DNA from: Pusillimonas sp.
GTDB lineage: Bacteria; Pseudomonadota; Gammaproteobacteria; Burkholderiales; Burkholderiaceae_B
Length of the DNA stretch: 63,685 bases
Reading direction: 5' to 3'
Assembly (NCBI RefSeq): GCF_029263785.1
Contig: NZ_JAJUFE010000011.1
Location: 1 to 63,685 of the forward strand
The translations under genes and the position numbers were made by a program. The notes beneath the pieces were generated by a model. That model was not told where the DNA came from. It did not search any database and saw only the letters and a list, made by a program, of their open reading frames with translations. Numbering within the stretch: the stretch's first letter is position 1; every line of letters begins with the position of its first letter. Shown here one piece after another: positions 8,181 through 17,024 of this stretch.

Positions 8181-9398
8181 TTACTTGGTACGAAGTTTGG
8201 CGCCCGGAGCAGCCCATTCGGTGGGCCATACCGTGACCCACTTGCCGTCCTGCACCTGCTTGATGCGCCCAAGGTCATCACCGAAGTTGCCGCGCTCGTT
8301 GAACCGCTGCTTACCTTGAATAGTGTCGACAGTATTGTTGCGTAGCCATTCGGCCATCTTCTCGTCGTCGAGAGAATTGGTGGCCTTGACTGCCGCTTCG
8401 AGAATTTGCCACGCCGAAAACGATGCCGCAGCCTGCACCTCGACTGCCGTGTCCGGCAGGTTGGCCTTGGTGGCGCGCACTGCGTATTCCTTGACGAACT
8501 TGTCGGCCACCGGGTTATCGGTAAACGGAGGATGCGCCTCGAAGACCGTAAGGGACAATGCACCGTTGGCCTCGGGAGCCTTCAGCATGGGAGCCGGTGC
8601 CGGATACAGGTGGAAGTGATTGCGCGGGATGTAATCGATTTTTTTGAGTGCGTCGAGCAACATGACGCCTTCGAGACCCAGGCCGCCCACCCAAAGCAGG
8701 TCGGGATCAGCTTCTTTGATGCGACCCGCAATCGGCGCGTAATCGCGATTGCCGAAATCCCATTCAAGGAACAGGACTTCTTCGAGGCCCTTGTTTTTGA
8801 CGACTTCGCGGGCACCCAGTGATACGAAGTGGACCGACGGAAACTTGCTGGTAACGACGGCCACGCGTTTTGGCGGGTTGTCGGACTGCGCCATCATATC
8901 GAGCAACATGGTAGGCGTGGTGGTTTCGGGGTCGGGCCCAAGCGACCATGCCGGGAACTGGCGCTCGTACTTTGCAAGCTTGGGAATGCCAAACGTGTGA
9001 TGCACCAGCATCTTGTTGTAGCGTTGTGCTACGCCCATGGCGGAAAGAATGTTTCCGGTGGCGTACGGGCCGATCAGGAGATCGACCTTGTCGGATGTGA
9101 CAAGCTGCTCGTACAGGGTGCGTGCTACATCAGGCTTTGACTGATCGTCTTTCAGAACCCACTCGACGGGCCGGCCCAGCAGACCTCCGCGTGCATTCAG
9201 GTCGTCTATGTAGATTTCGCCGGTAAGCTTGTGGACCAGGCCGGTAGAGGCCAAGGGGCCGGTCAGGGCCAGGGTGCCACCGATGCGAATGGGGTCGCCC
9301 GAAGGCTTGCCGCCTGACTGCGCAAACGCCTTGGATGCAAGTGTGCCTGCACCCATTGCACTGACAGCGGCTAAAAAGGCACGTCGATCGATCGTCAT
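8181..9398 (-). CDS. Liv-type ABC transporter substrate-binding protein
   Basis: 405 residues. The N-terminus DRRAFLAAVSAMGAG followed by SKAFA is a twin-arginine-type or long Sec signal with cleavage near residue 27. The mature part has the periplasmic-binding fold of LivK/AmiC-like proteins, starting PIRIGGTLALTGPLAS. It captures the ligand in the periplasm for the permease genes downstream. A strong AGGAGAC site precedes the ATG. It is first in the operon and divergent from the amidase gene, suggesting an amide or aromatic-amide ligand; that is inference. Confidence 0.88.
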   Translation of the reverse strand: MTIDRRAFLAAVSAMGAGTLASKAFAQSGGKPSGDPIRIGGTLALTGPLASTGLVHKLTGEIYIDDLNARGGLLGRPVEWVLKDDQSKPDVARTLYEQLVTSDKVDLLIGPYATGNILSAMGVAQRYNKMLVHHTFGIPKLAKYERQFPAWSLGPDPETTTPTMLLDMMAQSDNPPKRVAVVTSKFPSVHFVSLGAREVVKNKGLEEVLFLEWDFGNRDYAPIAGRIKEADPDLLWVGGLGLEGVMLLDALKKIDYIPRNHFHLYPAPAPMLKAPEANGALSLTVFEAHPPFTDNPVADKFVKEYAVRATKANLPDTAVEVQAAASFSAWQILEAAVKATNSLDDEKMAEWLRNNTVDTIQGKQRFNERGNFGDDLGRIKQVQDGKWVTVWPTEWAAPGAKLRTK

Positions 9399-9487
9399 GT
9401 TTTGTCTCCTGTTGGATGCCTGTCTAGCGGATTATTGTTTGGATTTGGCGAAACTCTGTGGCTTCGTTAGTAGGATTACGTCACGAG

Positions 9488-9503
9488 TTGCTTTATGAAG
9501 CAA
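9488..9503. promoter_or_regulatory. Inverted repeat TTGCTT-N4-AAGCAA, candidate operator
   Basis: Six-base perfect arms around TATG, about 90 bp upstream of the binding-protein start and 134 bp upstream of the amidase start. Size and symmetry suit a dimeric regulator such as the GntR protein encoded at 1930-2643. No direct evidence of binding. Confidence 0.35.
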
Positions 9504-9550
9504 GCTCTATGTAAGTATCATATTAAAAAAACGATCAAAATATACAAACC

Positions 9551-9566
9551 TGCCAAAAGTATATAT
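9551..9566 (-). promoter_or_regulatory. TGCCAAAAGTATATAT motif shared with the FAH promoter
   Basis: In reverse complement this reads ATATATACTTTTGGCA, closely matching TATATATTTTGGCA inside the promoter spacer at 2713-2726. The site lies in the divergent amidase/transporter intergenic region. The repetition across two promoter regions suggests a shared regulator, possibly the local GntR protein. Confidence 0.35.
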
Positions 9567-9636
9567 TGCCGACCTGAAAAGGACATCAGGGTTTCCATGC
9601 ATACGGGCTGGGAGCCATCAAAAAAAGGAGACAGGC

Positions 9637-11079
9637 ATGGACAGCATCACCGATCTCGACGCCGTAGCGCTATCCCGATTTATACGGAGCAAGCAGCTGT
9701 CGTGTGTTGAGGTCATGCAGTCTTACCTTCAGCAGATAAACCGGTTGAATCCGACATTCAATGCCATCGTGTCGTTACGCCCTGCCGACGAACTGTTGAG
9801 CGAGGCGGCTGAATACGACCGCATGCTGGCTGGCGGCAAGTACATGGGGTGGATGCACGGCATGCCCCAGGCGCCCAAAGACGTGACCCTTACGCGCGGA
9901 CTGCGCACCACCTTTGGCTCGCCCCTGCTGCAAGACTTTGTGCCCGACACCGATGCGCCGGTGGTTGCCCGCATGCGGGCCGCCGGATCAATTTTTATCG
10001 GCAAGACGAACGTGCCTGAGTTCGCGCTGGGGTCGCAAACCTACAACCCGATATTCGGGCCAACGCGAAACGCCTTGAATCCTGCGCTGACGGCAGGCGG
10101 CTCCAGCGGCGGCGCAGCAGTAGCCCTGGCGCTTGGCATGCTGCCGGTGGCGGACGGCAGCGACATGATGGGTTCCCTGCGTAACCCCGCTGCCTTCAAC
10201 AATGTATATGGCTTGCGTCCTTCGCACGGTCGGGTTCCATCTGGCAGCCCCGATCTGTTCTGCCAGCAACTGGCCACCGACGGCCCTATGGCCAGAAACG
10301 TCACCGACCTGGCAATGCTGCTGCTGACACAGGCCGGTCACGATATATATGACCCGTTTTCGCTACGCGATGCACTGCCCGCTGAACCCGCAACGGTTTC
10401 CCCCGACGACCTGCTTGCAGCGGGCACCCTCGAACGAGACTTTGACGGCGTCAGAATCGGCTGGCTGGGCGACCTGGACGGGCATTTGCCATTCCAGCCA
10501 GGTGTGCTTGAGCTGTGCGAAGCGTCGCTGGCAACCTTCGATACCGTAGGCGCCACGGTTGACGCCGTGAAGCCGCCGTTTTCTCCGGCACAGCTTTGGG
10601 ATACGTGGTTGACGTGGCGACACTATCTGCTGGCCGGAACACTGGGCGTGCACTACGCCGACCCAAAACGTCGCGCAAAGCTGAAACCCGAAGCCATCTG
10701 GGAAATAGAGCAGGGTCTGGACATGCCCGCGTCGCAGCTGTTCAAGGCATCAATGGCGCGATCAGCCATTTATCGCACGGTCATGCAGTTATTCGAAAGT
10801 GTGGAATTTCTGGTGCTGCCGGCCGCACAGGTGTTTCCATTTGATGTAGACACACATTGGCCGAAGGAGATTAACGGCCGGACCATGGACACCTACCATC
10901 GCTGGATGGAGGTCACGATACTGGCAACGCTAATGGGGTGCCCGGCACTGAGTGTTCCCGCCGGCTTAAACGCACAGGGTCTGCCCTCGGGACTGCAAAT
11001 TCTTGGCAGGCCAGGATCGGATTGGCAGGTATTGCAGTTGGGGCGGGCGTGGGAAGAAGCGATGGGTAAGCCTGCATAA
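9637..11079 (+). CDS. Amidase signature family hydrolase
   Basis: 480 residues, ATG preceded by AAAAAAGGAGA. The Ser-cisSer-Lys triad is placed at Lys81 (QAPKDV), Ser156 (AGGSSGG) and Ser180; the 24-residue spacing between the serines matches the family. The usual G-S-D-x-G-G-S-x-R reads GSDMMGSLR, with Met replacing the first Gly, while nucleophile and Arg are kept. The enzyme hydrolyses an amide, releasing acid and ammonia or amine. It is divergent from the Liv-type importer, a common pairing for amide uptake and use. No signal peptide, so cytoplasmic. Confidence 0.88.
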   Translation: MDSITDLDAVALSRFIRSKQLSCVEVMQSYLQQINRLNPTFNAIVSLRPADELLSEAAEYDRMLAGGKYMGWMHGMPQAPKDVTLTRGLRTTFGSPLLQDFVPDTDAPVVARMRAAGSIFIGKTNVPEFALGSQTYNPIFGPTRNALNPALTAGGSSGGAAVALALGMLPVADGSDMMGSLRNPAAFNNVYGLRPSHGRVPSGSPDLFCQQLATDGPMARNVTDLAMLLLTQAGHDIYDPFSLRDALPAEPATVSPDDLLAAGTLERDFDGVRIGWLGDLDGHLPFQPGVLELCEASLATFDTVGATVDAVKPPFSPAQLWDTWLTWRHYLLAGTLGVHYADPKRRAKLKPEAIWEIEQGLDMPASQLFKASMARSAIYRTVMQLFESVEFLVLPAAQVFPFDVDTHWPKEINGRTMDTYHRWMEVTILATLMGCPALSVPAGLNAQGLPSGLQILGRPGSDWQVLQLGRAWEEAMGKPA

Positions 11080-11089
11080 ATACAGGCTT
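11068..11089. terminator. Short hairpin at the amidase stop, possible weak bidirectional terminator
   Basis: AAGCCTG (11068-11074) and CAGGCTT (11083-11089) form a 7-bp stem spanning the amidase stop codon, between the convergent amidase and ssb genes. No clear T-tract follows on either strand. Confidence 0.3.
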
Positions 11090-11127
11090 CCCGGAGATTA
11101 CTACCAACAGCTTTTAACTGGTGTTCG

Positions 11128-11613
11128 CTAGAACGGAATATCGTCGTCCAGATCGGCCAGGTTGGCTGCGGGTGCGCCTTGTGGCGACGCCGGCCGCTGC
11201 TGCTGCGCAGGACGCTGGGGACGCTGTTGCTGCCCGCCGCCGTAATCACCCATGGGCGCATCGCCCATGTTGTCGGCGCGCCCGCCCAGCATCTGCATCT
11301 GGTCGGCCACGATTTCGGTGGAATAGCGATCGGCGCCTGTTTCCTTGTCTTGCCATTTGCGTGTTTTAAGGCGACCTTCTACATAAACCGAACGGCCCTT
11401 GCGAAGGTACTCGCCGGCGATTTCGGCCAGGCGGTTATAGAACACGACGCGATGCCACTCGGTTTCTTCGCGACGTTCGCCAGTGGCCTTGTCTTTCCAT
11501 TGAGAAGTGGTGGCGATAGACACGTTGCATATCGCGGCACCGTCCGGGCTGTAGCGAACTTCGGGATCGCGTCCCAAGTTGCCGACGAGAATGACTTTAT
11601 TGACTGAGGCCAT
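11128..11613 (-). CDS. ssb: Single-stranded DNA-binding protein
   Basis: 161 residues from the ATG at 11613 ([19 protein letters not shown]). The OB fold covers about 1-110; a Gly/Gln/Pro-rich linker follows, and the tail DLDDDIPF is the acidic tip through which SSB recruits repair and replication partners. It coats ssDNA as a tetramer. In Bordetella-type genomes ssb commonly lies close to an MFS gene and uvrA; here about 9 kb of catabolic genes separate them. Confidence 0.97.
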   Translation of the reverse strand: MASVNKVILVGNLGRDPEVRYSPDGAAICNVSIATTSQWKDKATGERREETEWHRVVFYNRLAEIAGEYLRKGRSVYVEGRLKTRKWQDKETGADRYSTEIVADQMQMLGGRADNMGDAPMGDYGGGQQQRPQRPAQQQRPASPQGAPAANLADLDDDIPF

Positions 11614-11854
11614 GACAGTACCCTTAAGATTTGAATTCAGATTACCGCTATTATCGACGATTTTCGGGCCGCCCTCGCAAACCTTACGCACATCTACGCG
11701 CGCTGAAATTGCCCACCAGGCGTATTGAGCTCGTGGCGCCCGCTACGTCGTCAGCTTTACTACCATACTAACAAACCGGCGGCATCTGCCGGCACCGGTG
11801 GCTGACGTGGGCGACCCCGGCGTCACCCCGCCAAATCGGCCCTTGGCCCTTTAT

Positions 11855-12823
11855 TTATTGTGCGATATGTCGCGTAGCCTGCTGCTGACGATACTCCCTT
11901 GGAGACACTCCAAACTGCTTGCGAAAGGCCCGGCTGAAATGCGCAACGTCGTTAAAGCCCCAGTAATAGGCGATTTCGCCGATGGAGCGCCCGCCGGCCA
12001 TGGGCACGGCAAGCTCGGCACGACAGCGTTCGAGCCGGCTGCGCAGCACCCGCCTCATGAGGGATTCTTCTTCGTCTGAAAACAGTTCGTAGACGTAGCG
12101 CGTCGACAAGCCCACCCCCGCAGCAATGGAAGAAGCCGAAAGGTCGCTGTCGCGCAGATTGTCCTGCATGTATCGCAAGATCCGTTGTTTGTGCAGTTGT
12201 TTCAGCCGTGAGGGCGGCACCGGCTGGTCGATGGTAAGGCTGCTTAGTGCCGCTGTCAGCACATACGGCAGCGACTCTGCAATTCGATCGGCAGTTTCTT
12301 CGTTCAGAACCGAGGCCAGACGGAACATTCCATCGAGCAAGCCACTGAATAAGGCACCCGGTCCCTGGCGGCCATTGATCACCCGAGCTGTGTAGTGGTC
12401 GAAATCCGGCACAAGATTGCGCAGTTCTTCGGGCTCCAGGTATACGGAATGGGTAAGGATTTCGCCGGTCTCGATAAAAAATTGACGCTGGGGATCGACC
12501 ATGAATATGTCGCCCGCCTCGACCCGGCACTCCCGGCCGTCCTGGTGAACCAGGGCGACGCCTTCTTTCTGCAAGGTAACCAATAGACGATTGGACCGCT
12601 GGCCCACGGCAAGGGAGGACGTGGAATGAGGCGAAAATCGCAATGATGCGAAGCGCAATTTACGTCCCCGATAGGCCGAGATCGTGGCCTCGAACGGATT
12701 TTCGTCTTCGGACCTGACCACCAGGCCAACCGAAAACATCGACTCCATATGTTGCTGAAAACTCAAGGGGCACTGAGCGCTATATTGCGAGCCCTGTACG
12801 CCCTGATCTTGCACTTGAGTCAT
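11855..12823 (-). CDS. AraC family transcriptional regulator
   Basis: 322 residues. The N-terminal about 200 residues resemble the AraC-binding-like effector domain; the C-terminal about 100 carry two helix-turn-helix motifs (ASSIAAGVGLSTRYVYELF and SIGEIAYYWGFNDVAHFSRAF) ending in FGVSPREYR. It lies 9 bp after the last permease gene on the same strand and is therefore likely the last gene of the aromatic-uptake operon, making autoregulation plausible. It probably activates this operon and the divergent monooxygenase in response to the substrate. Confidence 0.9.
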   Translation of the reverse strand: MTQVQDQGVQGSQYSAQCPLSFQQHMESMFSVGLVVRSEDENPFEATISAYRGRKLRFASLRFSPHSTSSLAVGQRSNRLLVTLQKEGVALVHQDGRECRVEAGDIFMVDPQRQFFIETGEILTHSVYLEPEELRNLVPDFDHYTARVINGRQGPGALFSGLLDGMFRLASVLNEETADRIAESLPYVLTAALSSLTIDQPVPPSRLKQLHKQRILRYMQDNLRDSDLSASSIAAGVGLSTRYVYELFSDEEESLMRRVLRSRLERCRAELAVPMAGGRSIGEIAYYWGFNDVAHFSRAFRKQFGVSPREYRQQQATRHIAQ

Positions 12824-12832
12824 AGCTTAATC

Positions 12833-13600
12833 TCACTGAACGGACCGCCATCTCAAAATGCAGCGCTCTATCCATTGCAACAACATAGAGGCGCCAAACC
12901 CGATAACACCCAACATTACCACGCCGGCATACAGCTCGGGAGTACGGTATGAACGCTGGGCCATAAGGATGCTCTGACCCAAACCCGGCAACGACGCCTG
13001 CATTTCGGTAACCACCGCCAGGATAAGCGCGATGGCCAGACCAACACGTGCCCCGGCCAGAATATCAGGCATGGCGCTTGGCAGCGATACCTTCCTGAAA
13101 CGGTCCCACACGTTCATGCGCATGGCGTCGGCCACCTCGAGCAGGCGCGGCTCTACAGACGAGAAACCTTGAACGGCGGCCAGAAGCACCGGCCAGATCG
13201 AGCCAAATGCAATCACCGCCGTGGACATTTTGTTGGTAAGGCCAAAGGCCAGAATGGCCACCGGGATAATCGCCGACGCCGGCATCGGGCGCAGGAACTC
13301 AAGCGTAGGCGTAAAAAGCTGCCGGCTGATGCGCGAGCCAGCGATCAATGCACCCAGACCCACACCCAGCACAGACGCAAGCAGCCAGCCGTAGAACATA
13401 CGCACCACGGTTTGTGAAAACGGCTCCCAGATTCTTCCGCTGACAATCTGGGACCAGAGCTCTGCGAAACTGCGGGAAGGCGAAGGGAAGAACAACGGCG
13501 AGATGACTTCAAGCATTGCCAGCAGTTGCCATACCGCCAACAGAAATACCGCAAAGCCAATTGCACCGATGCGGTAAAGCCAGCGTCTGCGCGCGCTCAT
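12833..13600 (-). CDS. Taurine/nitrate-type ABC transporter permease (second copy)
   Basis: 255 residues with six predicted membrane helices and the inner-membrane loop pattern PSAMPDILAGARVGLAIALI typical of SsuC/TauC/NrtB permeases. Its ATG overlaps the stop of the preceding permease (ATGA), so translation is coupled and the two probably form a heterodimer. The usual single-permease arrangement is a homodimer, so two different permeases are slightly unusual. Confidence 0.88.
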   Translation of the reverse strand: MSARRRWLYRIGAIGFAVFLLAVWQLLAMLEVISPLFFPSPSRSFAELWSQIVSGRIWEPFSQTVVRMFYGWLLASVLGVGLGALIAGSRISRQLFTPTLEFLRPMPASAIIPVAILAFGLTNKMSTAVIAFGSIWPVLLAAVQGFSSVEPRLLEVADAMRMNVWDRFRKVSLPSAMPDILAGARVGLAIALILAVVTEMQASLPGLGQSILMAQRSYRTPELYAGVVMLGVIGFGASMLLQWIERCILRWRSVQ

Positions 13601-14364
13601 GTCCGCTCCTTGGTGCGCTGGGCACGATACGCCGGAGAGCAGATATTGATGAGTGCCTGGCTGCCGGCGCTAAGCCCCCAACCGACCACACCAATCCACA
13701 GCAGCTGCGCATACATCTGGTCGAATCGCATCGCTTGCTGCGCCGACATCATGCCGTGGCCGAGCCCGCGTGGATTAAGCACGATCTCGACCGTTACCGC
13801 CACAACCAGAGAAATTGCCAGGGCAAGCTGCAATCCGACGGCGATGCGCGCCAGTGCCGCCGGCAGAATTATCTTGACCATGCGCTGCCAGGCGGTCATC
13901 TCGAGTACCCGCGCCACATTGAGCAAAGACGGATCGACGCTTCGTACGGCCGAAATCGTGACGATAAGAATCGGCCATAAGCATGCGAACGCCACTACGG
14001 AGGCTTCCATTCGCACACCAAAGCCAAAAATCATCAGGGCCAGGGGTATCAGCGCCACTGATGGCACAGGGCGCATCGCGTCTATGGAAGGCCCCACCAC
14101 CCTTTCGAGCCAGGGCATCAGTCCAAGTACAACACCAGCAAACAAGCCCATGACGGCAGCTATCAGGAAGCCCAGGAGCGCGGCCTCGAAGGTTTCGACC
14201 GTTGCCACCAACAAGGTGCCGTCCGTGAGCCCGTGGTATAGCGCGACCGCGACATCCAGCGGCCGGGACAGGGAATCCATGCGCAGGCTCTCGATATGCC
14301 AGAGCAACTCCCAGATAATTACCAGTACCGCAGGGATGAGTGCGCCGAGCCAGCGAGTCGGCAT
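13597..14364 (-). CDS. Taurine/nitrate-type ABC transporter permease (first copy)
   Basis: 255 residues, same family and length as the next gene but clearly diverged. About six membrane helices; the ATPase-contact loop is near LPAALARIAVGLQLALAISLV. The start overlaps the ATPase stop by one base (TGATG) and the end overlaps the second permease by 4 bp, giving a tightly coupled ATPase-permease-permease unit. Confidence 0.88.
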   Translation of the reverse strand: MPTRWLGALIPAVLVIIWELLWHIESLRMDSLSRPLDVAVALYHGLTDGTLLVATVETFEAALLGFLIAAVMGLFAGVVLGLMPWLERVVGPSIDAMRPVPSVALIPLALMIFGFGVRMEASVVAFACLWPILIVTISAVRSVDPSLLNVARVLEMTAWQRMVKIILPAALARIAVGLQLALAISLVVAVTVEIVLNPRGLGHGMMSAQQAMRFDQMYAQLLWIGVVGWGLSAGSQALINICSPAYRAQRTKERT

Positions 14365-15185
14365 CAGTGCCCCTCCAGCAATCCGAACAGTTCGTGACGC
14401 AGAGCGAGAAACCGGGGGTCTTCGCGAGTAGTCAACTGGTGACGGGGACGGGGAATATTGACCGGAATTTCCTTGAGGATGCGGCCGGGATTGCTGGCCA
14501 GAACGATGACCCTATCGCCCAGGTAAATTGCCTCTTCAAGGTCGTGGGTGATGAACACTACTGTTGTGCCATGAGCTTCGGCCAGATGGGCGACTTCGTC
14601 CTGCAGGCCCTGACGTGTGATGGCGTCAAGCGCGCCGAAGGGTTCGTCCATCAGAAGCAGGGTGGGATCCTGGGCAAGACAACGCGCAATCTGCACCCGC
14701 TGCTGCATGCCCCCTGACAGCTGGCTGGGATATTGGTCAATAGCATGGGACAGGCCCATTGTTGCCGCAAGCTGTGCGATACGTTGAGAATGCTGAGCTT
14801 TGGGGAGGCCGCATGTCTCGAGGGCCAGAGCGATATTGCCGGCCACCGTGCGCCACGGCAGCAACGCACGGCTGTAATCCTGAAACACGATGGCGCGTTC
14901 GCGAGAGGGGGCAGTGACAGACTTTCCGTAGAAGTCGACACGCCCCGCAGTGGGACGCGCCAGACCGGCCAGCAGACGCAGCAAGGTTGTTTTGCCGCAG
15001 CCCGAGGCACCCACGATACAAAGGAATTCGCCGGCGGCTACAGACAGATCCATATCTTTAATGACCATGCGGCTGGTGGCGCCTTCGCCAAACGCCATCC
15101 CCAGGCCGTGAACCCGAATCGCCGGCATATCCGAATGTGCGGCGTGCAATGCACCTGCCCTTTCGTGTAAATCGTTATGGAGCAT
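14364..15185 (-). CDS. Taurine/nitrate-type ABC transporter ATP-binding protein
   Basis: 273 residues. Walker A is GASGCGKTT, the signature LSGGMQQR, and Walker [13 protein letters not shown] with the switch His in FITHDLEEA. This is the SsuB/TauB/NrtD subfamily. It energises import by the two permeases encoded next. A 103-bp gap containing a stable stem-loop separates it from the binding-protein gene, which would allow more binding protein than ATPase. Confidence 0.92.
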   Translation of the reverse strand: MLHNDLHERAGALHAAHSDMPAIRVHGLGMAFGEGATSRMVIKDMDLSVAAGEFLCIVGASGCGKTTLLRLLAGLARPTAGRVDFYGKSVTAPSRERAIVFQDYSRALLPWRTVAGNIALALETCGLPKAQHSQRIAQLAATMGLSHAIDQYPSQLSGGMQQRVQIARCLAQDPTLLLMDEPFGALDAITRQGLQDEVAHLAEAHGTTVVFITHDLEEAIYLGDRVIVLASNPGRILKEIPVNIPRPRHQLTTREDPRFLALRHELFGLLEGH

Positions 15186-15222
15186 AAAAGCTTCCTGCGA
15201 CGTTCGCTCCTGAATATTCTGT

Positions 15223-15270
15223 GTGCCAAAACGCCTGCGGGCAAGAGGTGAAACCCGCAGACGATGGCAC
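15223..15270 (-). other. Two-tier stem-loop between binding-protein and ATPase genes
   Basis: An outer stem GTGCCA/TGGCAC (15223-15228, 15265-15270) encloses an inner stem CTGCGGG/CCCGCAG (15235-15241, 15254-15260). No T-tract follows on the minus strand. Hairpins here are typical 3' stabilisers that raise binding-protein levels in ABC operons. Confidence 0.5.
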
Positions 15271-15288
15271 GTGTCCAGAAACGGGAGA

Positions 15289-16200
15289 CTAGGGATAGAC
15301 CAAGCCTGACGTATCAGCGACCTTGTCGGCGAAACCTACCTCCTTGAAGATCTCGGCGTAGATCTTGAGTTCGGCCGGATCGACTTCAAGCGAATAGGGC
15401 ACCTTCAGCTGGGTCGAATATCCCAGGTACTTTTTCTCGATTTCGCGGGCCTGATCGGGGTTGGCACGGATAAACTCCAGCGCTTCGACCAGGGATTTAC
15501 GGAACGCCGGGGCCACCGAGGGATTGGCGTCCAGCCACTTCCGGCTGCCGGCCCAGACAGGGCCAAGAATATCCTCGTTGACTTCGGCAATGTACTCAGC
15601 TACGCGATAGCCGGTCTTGTCCGATACGATGGCCGTGCGAAACGGTTCCAACACAGGCACAGCGTCGATCGTCCCGGCCTTCAGCAGATCTTTCATCTGC
15701 GGAAACGGCGCCTCGACTATCGCCACCTTCGATACATCTGCCCCCTTGTCGATCAGCCACTTGCGGAAAAGTACGTCAGCCACGCTGCGAATACCCGGAA
15801 CGCCGACTTTTTTACCTTCCAGATCTTTCGCGGTCTTGATATCGGCGCCCTCTCGAGCCACGACACTGAAAAACGCAGCATCCTTGGTGAAACGGGTGGC
15901 TCCGGCGACGGCGACCAGATCCAGCCCGGACATCGAGGTATCAATCAGTGCGGTTGGCGTTGTGGCGCCGATGTTCAGGCTGCCCGACATAATGGCTGCC
16001 GGAATATTTGAAACGATGACAATCTTGGACAAAGAAACGTCCAGACCATTTTTGTCGAAAATTCCTGTGTCCTTGGCTACCATGGCCGGCAACCAGTCGG
16101 CCGCCGGCGGATAACCTACTGCGACCTTTACGGGCTCGGCAGCCGCTACACCAAGGCCGAACCCCGCTACCGCAATTACCCATTTGATGAACTTGTTCAT
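15289..16200 (-). CDS. Taurine/nitrate-type ABC transporter substrate-binding protein
   Basis: 303 residues with a Sec signal peptide (KFIKWVIAVAGFGLGVAAA, cleavage near residue 21). The mature protein begins with the SsuA/TauA/NMT1 pattern KVAVGYPPAADWLPAMVAKDTGIF. It should bind a sulfonate, nitrate-like or aromatic ligand in the periplasm. GGAGACACC precedes the ATG. The link with LigAB-type dioxygenase genes suggests an aromatic ligand, possibly phthalate- or sulfonate-like; this is not proven by sequence. Confidence 0.9.
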   Translation of the reverse strand: MNKFIKWVIAVAGFGLGVAAAEPVKVAVGYPPAADWLPAMVAKDTGIFDKNGLDVSLSKIVIVSNIPAAIMSGSLNIGATTPTALIDTSMSGLDLVAVAGATRFTKDAAFFSVVAREGADIKTAKDLEGKKVGVPGIRSVADVLFRKWLIDKGADVSKVAIVEAPFPQMKDLLKAGTIDAVPVLEPFRTAIVSDKTGYRVAEYIAEVNEDILGPVWAGSRKWLDANPSVAPAFRKSLVEALEFIRANPDQAREIEKKYLGYSTQLKVPYSLEVDPAELKIYAEIFKEVGFADKVADTSGLVYP

Positions 16201-16238
16201 GATTGGTGTCTCCGTTAGTGTTTTGCGTTCAAATTGCT

Positions 16239-17024
16239 TTACAACGACGGCTGCGATACCTGGCGCAGGAAGGCGCCAACTGCTTCGGTGAACTCAACGG
16301 GCTTTTCTACATTACCCAGATGGGCGGCGCCCGGCACCACCAGCATCTGTGCGTTGTTCAAACGCTCGGCAATTTTGGCCGCGGCCGCCGGCGGCACAGC
16401 CGAATCCTGCTCTCCGGCCACCACCAAAGCCGGAGCCTTGATTTTCTGAAGTTTATCGAGATGATCCAGACCTTGAATTGCCTTGATCGCCGACACATAC
16501 CCCCAGCTGGACGTACGCCTGATCTGGTCTGACAGCCAGGCCAATGTCAGCGGGGACGATTCGGCAAACGCCCGCGTGAACCATCGTTCGAGCGTAGGGA
16601 GGACCTGCGCTTCCATTCCCTCTTTTTCGAATCGTGCGATACGTCCGCTCCAGATTCCCTTGACGGGTGCTTCGGTTCTGGCACTGGTGTGTGCCAGCAC
16701 CAGGGCCGTCAGACGATGAGGATATTTCAGGGCGAATGCCTGCGCAATCATGCCTCCTAACGATAATCCCACGACGGACGCACGTCCGATCCGAAGCTCG
16801 TCAAGCACTTCGCATACGCAATCTGCGTAGTCGGCCAGATCGAGATCGCCTTGTTGGTCGGGACTGTTGCCATGACCAGGAAGATCAATGCTTATCAGAC
16901 GGAAAGCAGCCGCCCACACAGGAAGCTGCGCCGCCCATAAGCTGCTTGTGGTAGCAATGGCGTGCAAAAGGACGACCGGCGGTCCGTCGTTGGGTCCATC
17001 AACGCGGTAGGCGCAGCGGGTCAT
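16239..17024 (-). CDS. Alpha/beta hydrolase, 3-oxoadipate enol-lactonase-like
   Basis: 261 residues from the ATG at 17024, chosen because it overlaps the upstream stop as ATGA; an in-frame start 7 codons earlier is less likely. The nucleophile Ser lies in GLSLGGM, the oxyanion region in VVLLHAIATT, the acid near GEQDSAVPP and the catalytic His in GAAHLGN. Sequence style resembles PcaD-type enol-lactonases and meta-cleavage hydrolases, which fits its place behind the LigB-like dioxygenase. Confidence 0.83.
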   Translation of the reverse strand: MTRCAYRVDGPNDGPPVVLLHAIATTSSLWAAQLPVWAAAFRLISIDLPGHGNSPDQQGDLDLADYADCVCEVLDELRIGRASVVGLSLGGMIAQAFALKYPHRLTALVLAHTSARTEAPVKGIWSGRIARFEKEGMEAQVLPTLERWFTRAFAESSPLTLAWLSDQIRRTSSWGYVSAIKAIQGLDHLDKLQKIKAPALVVAGEQDSAVPPAAAAKIAERLNNAQMLVVPGAAHLGNVEKPVEFTEAVGAFLRQVSQPSL

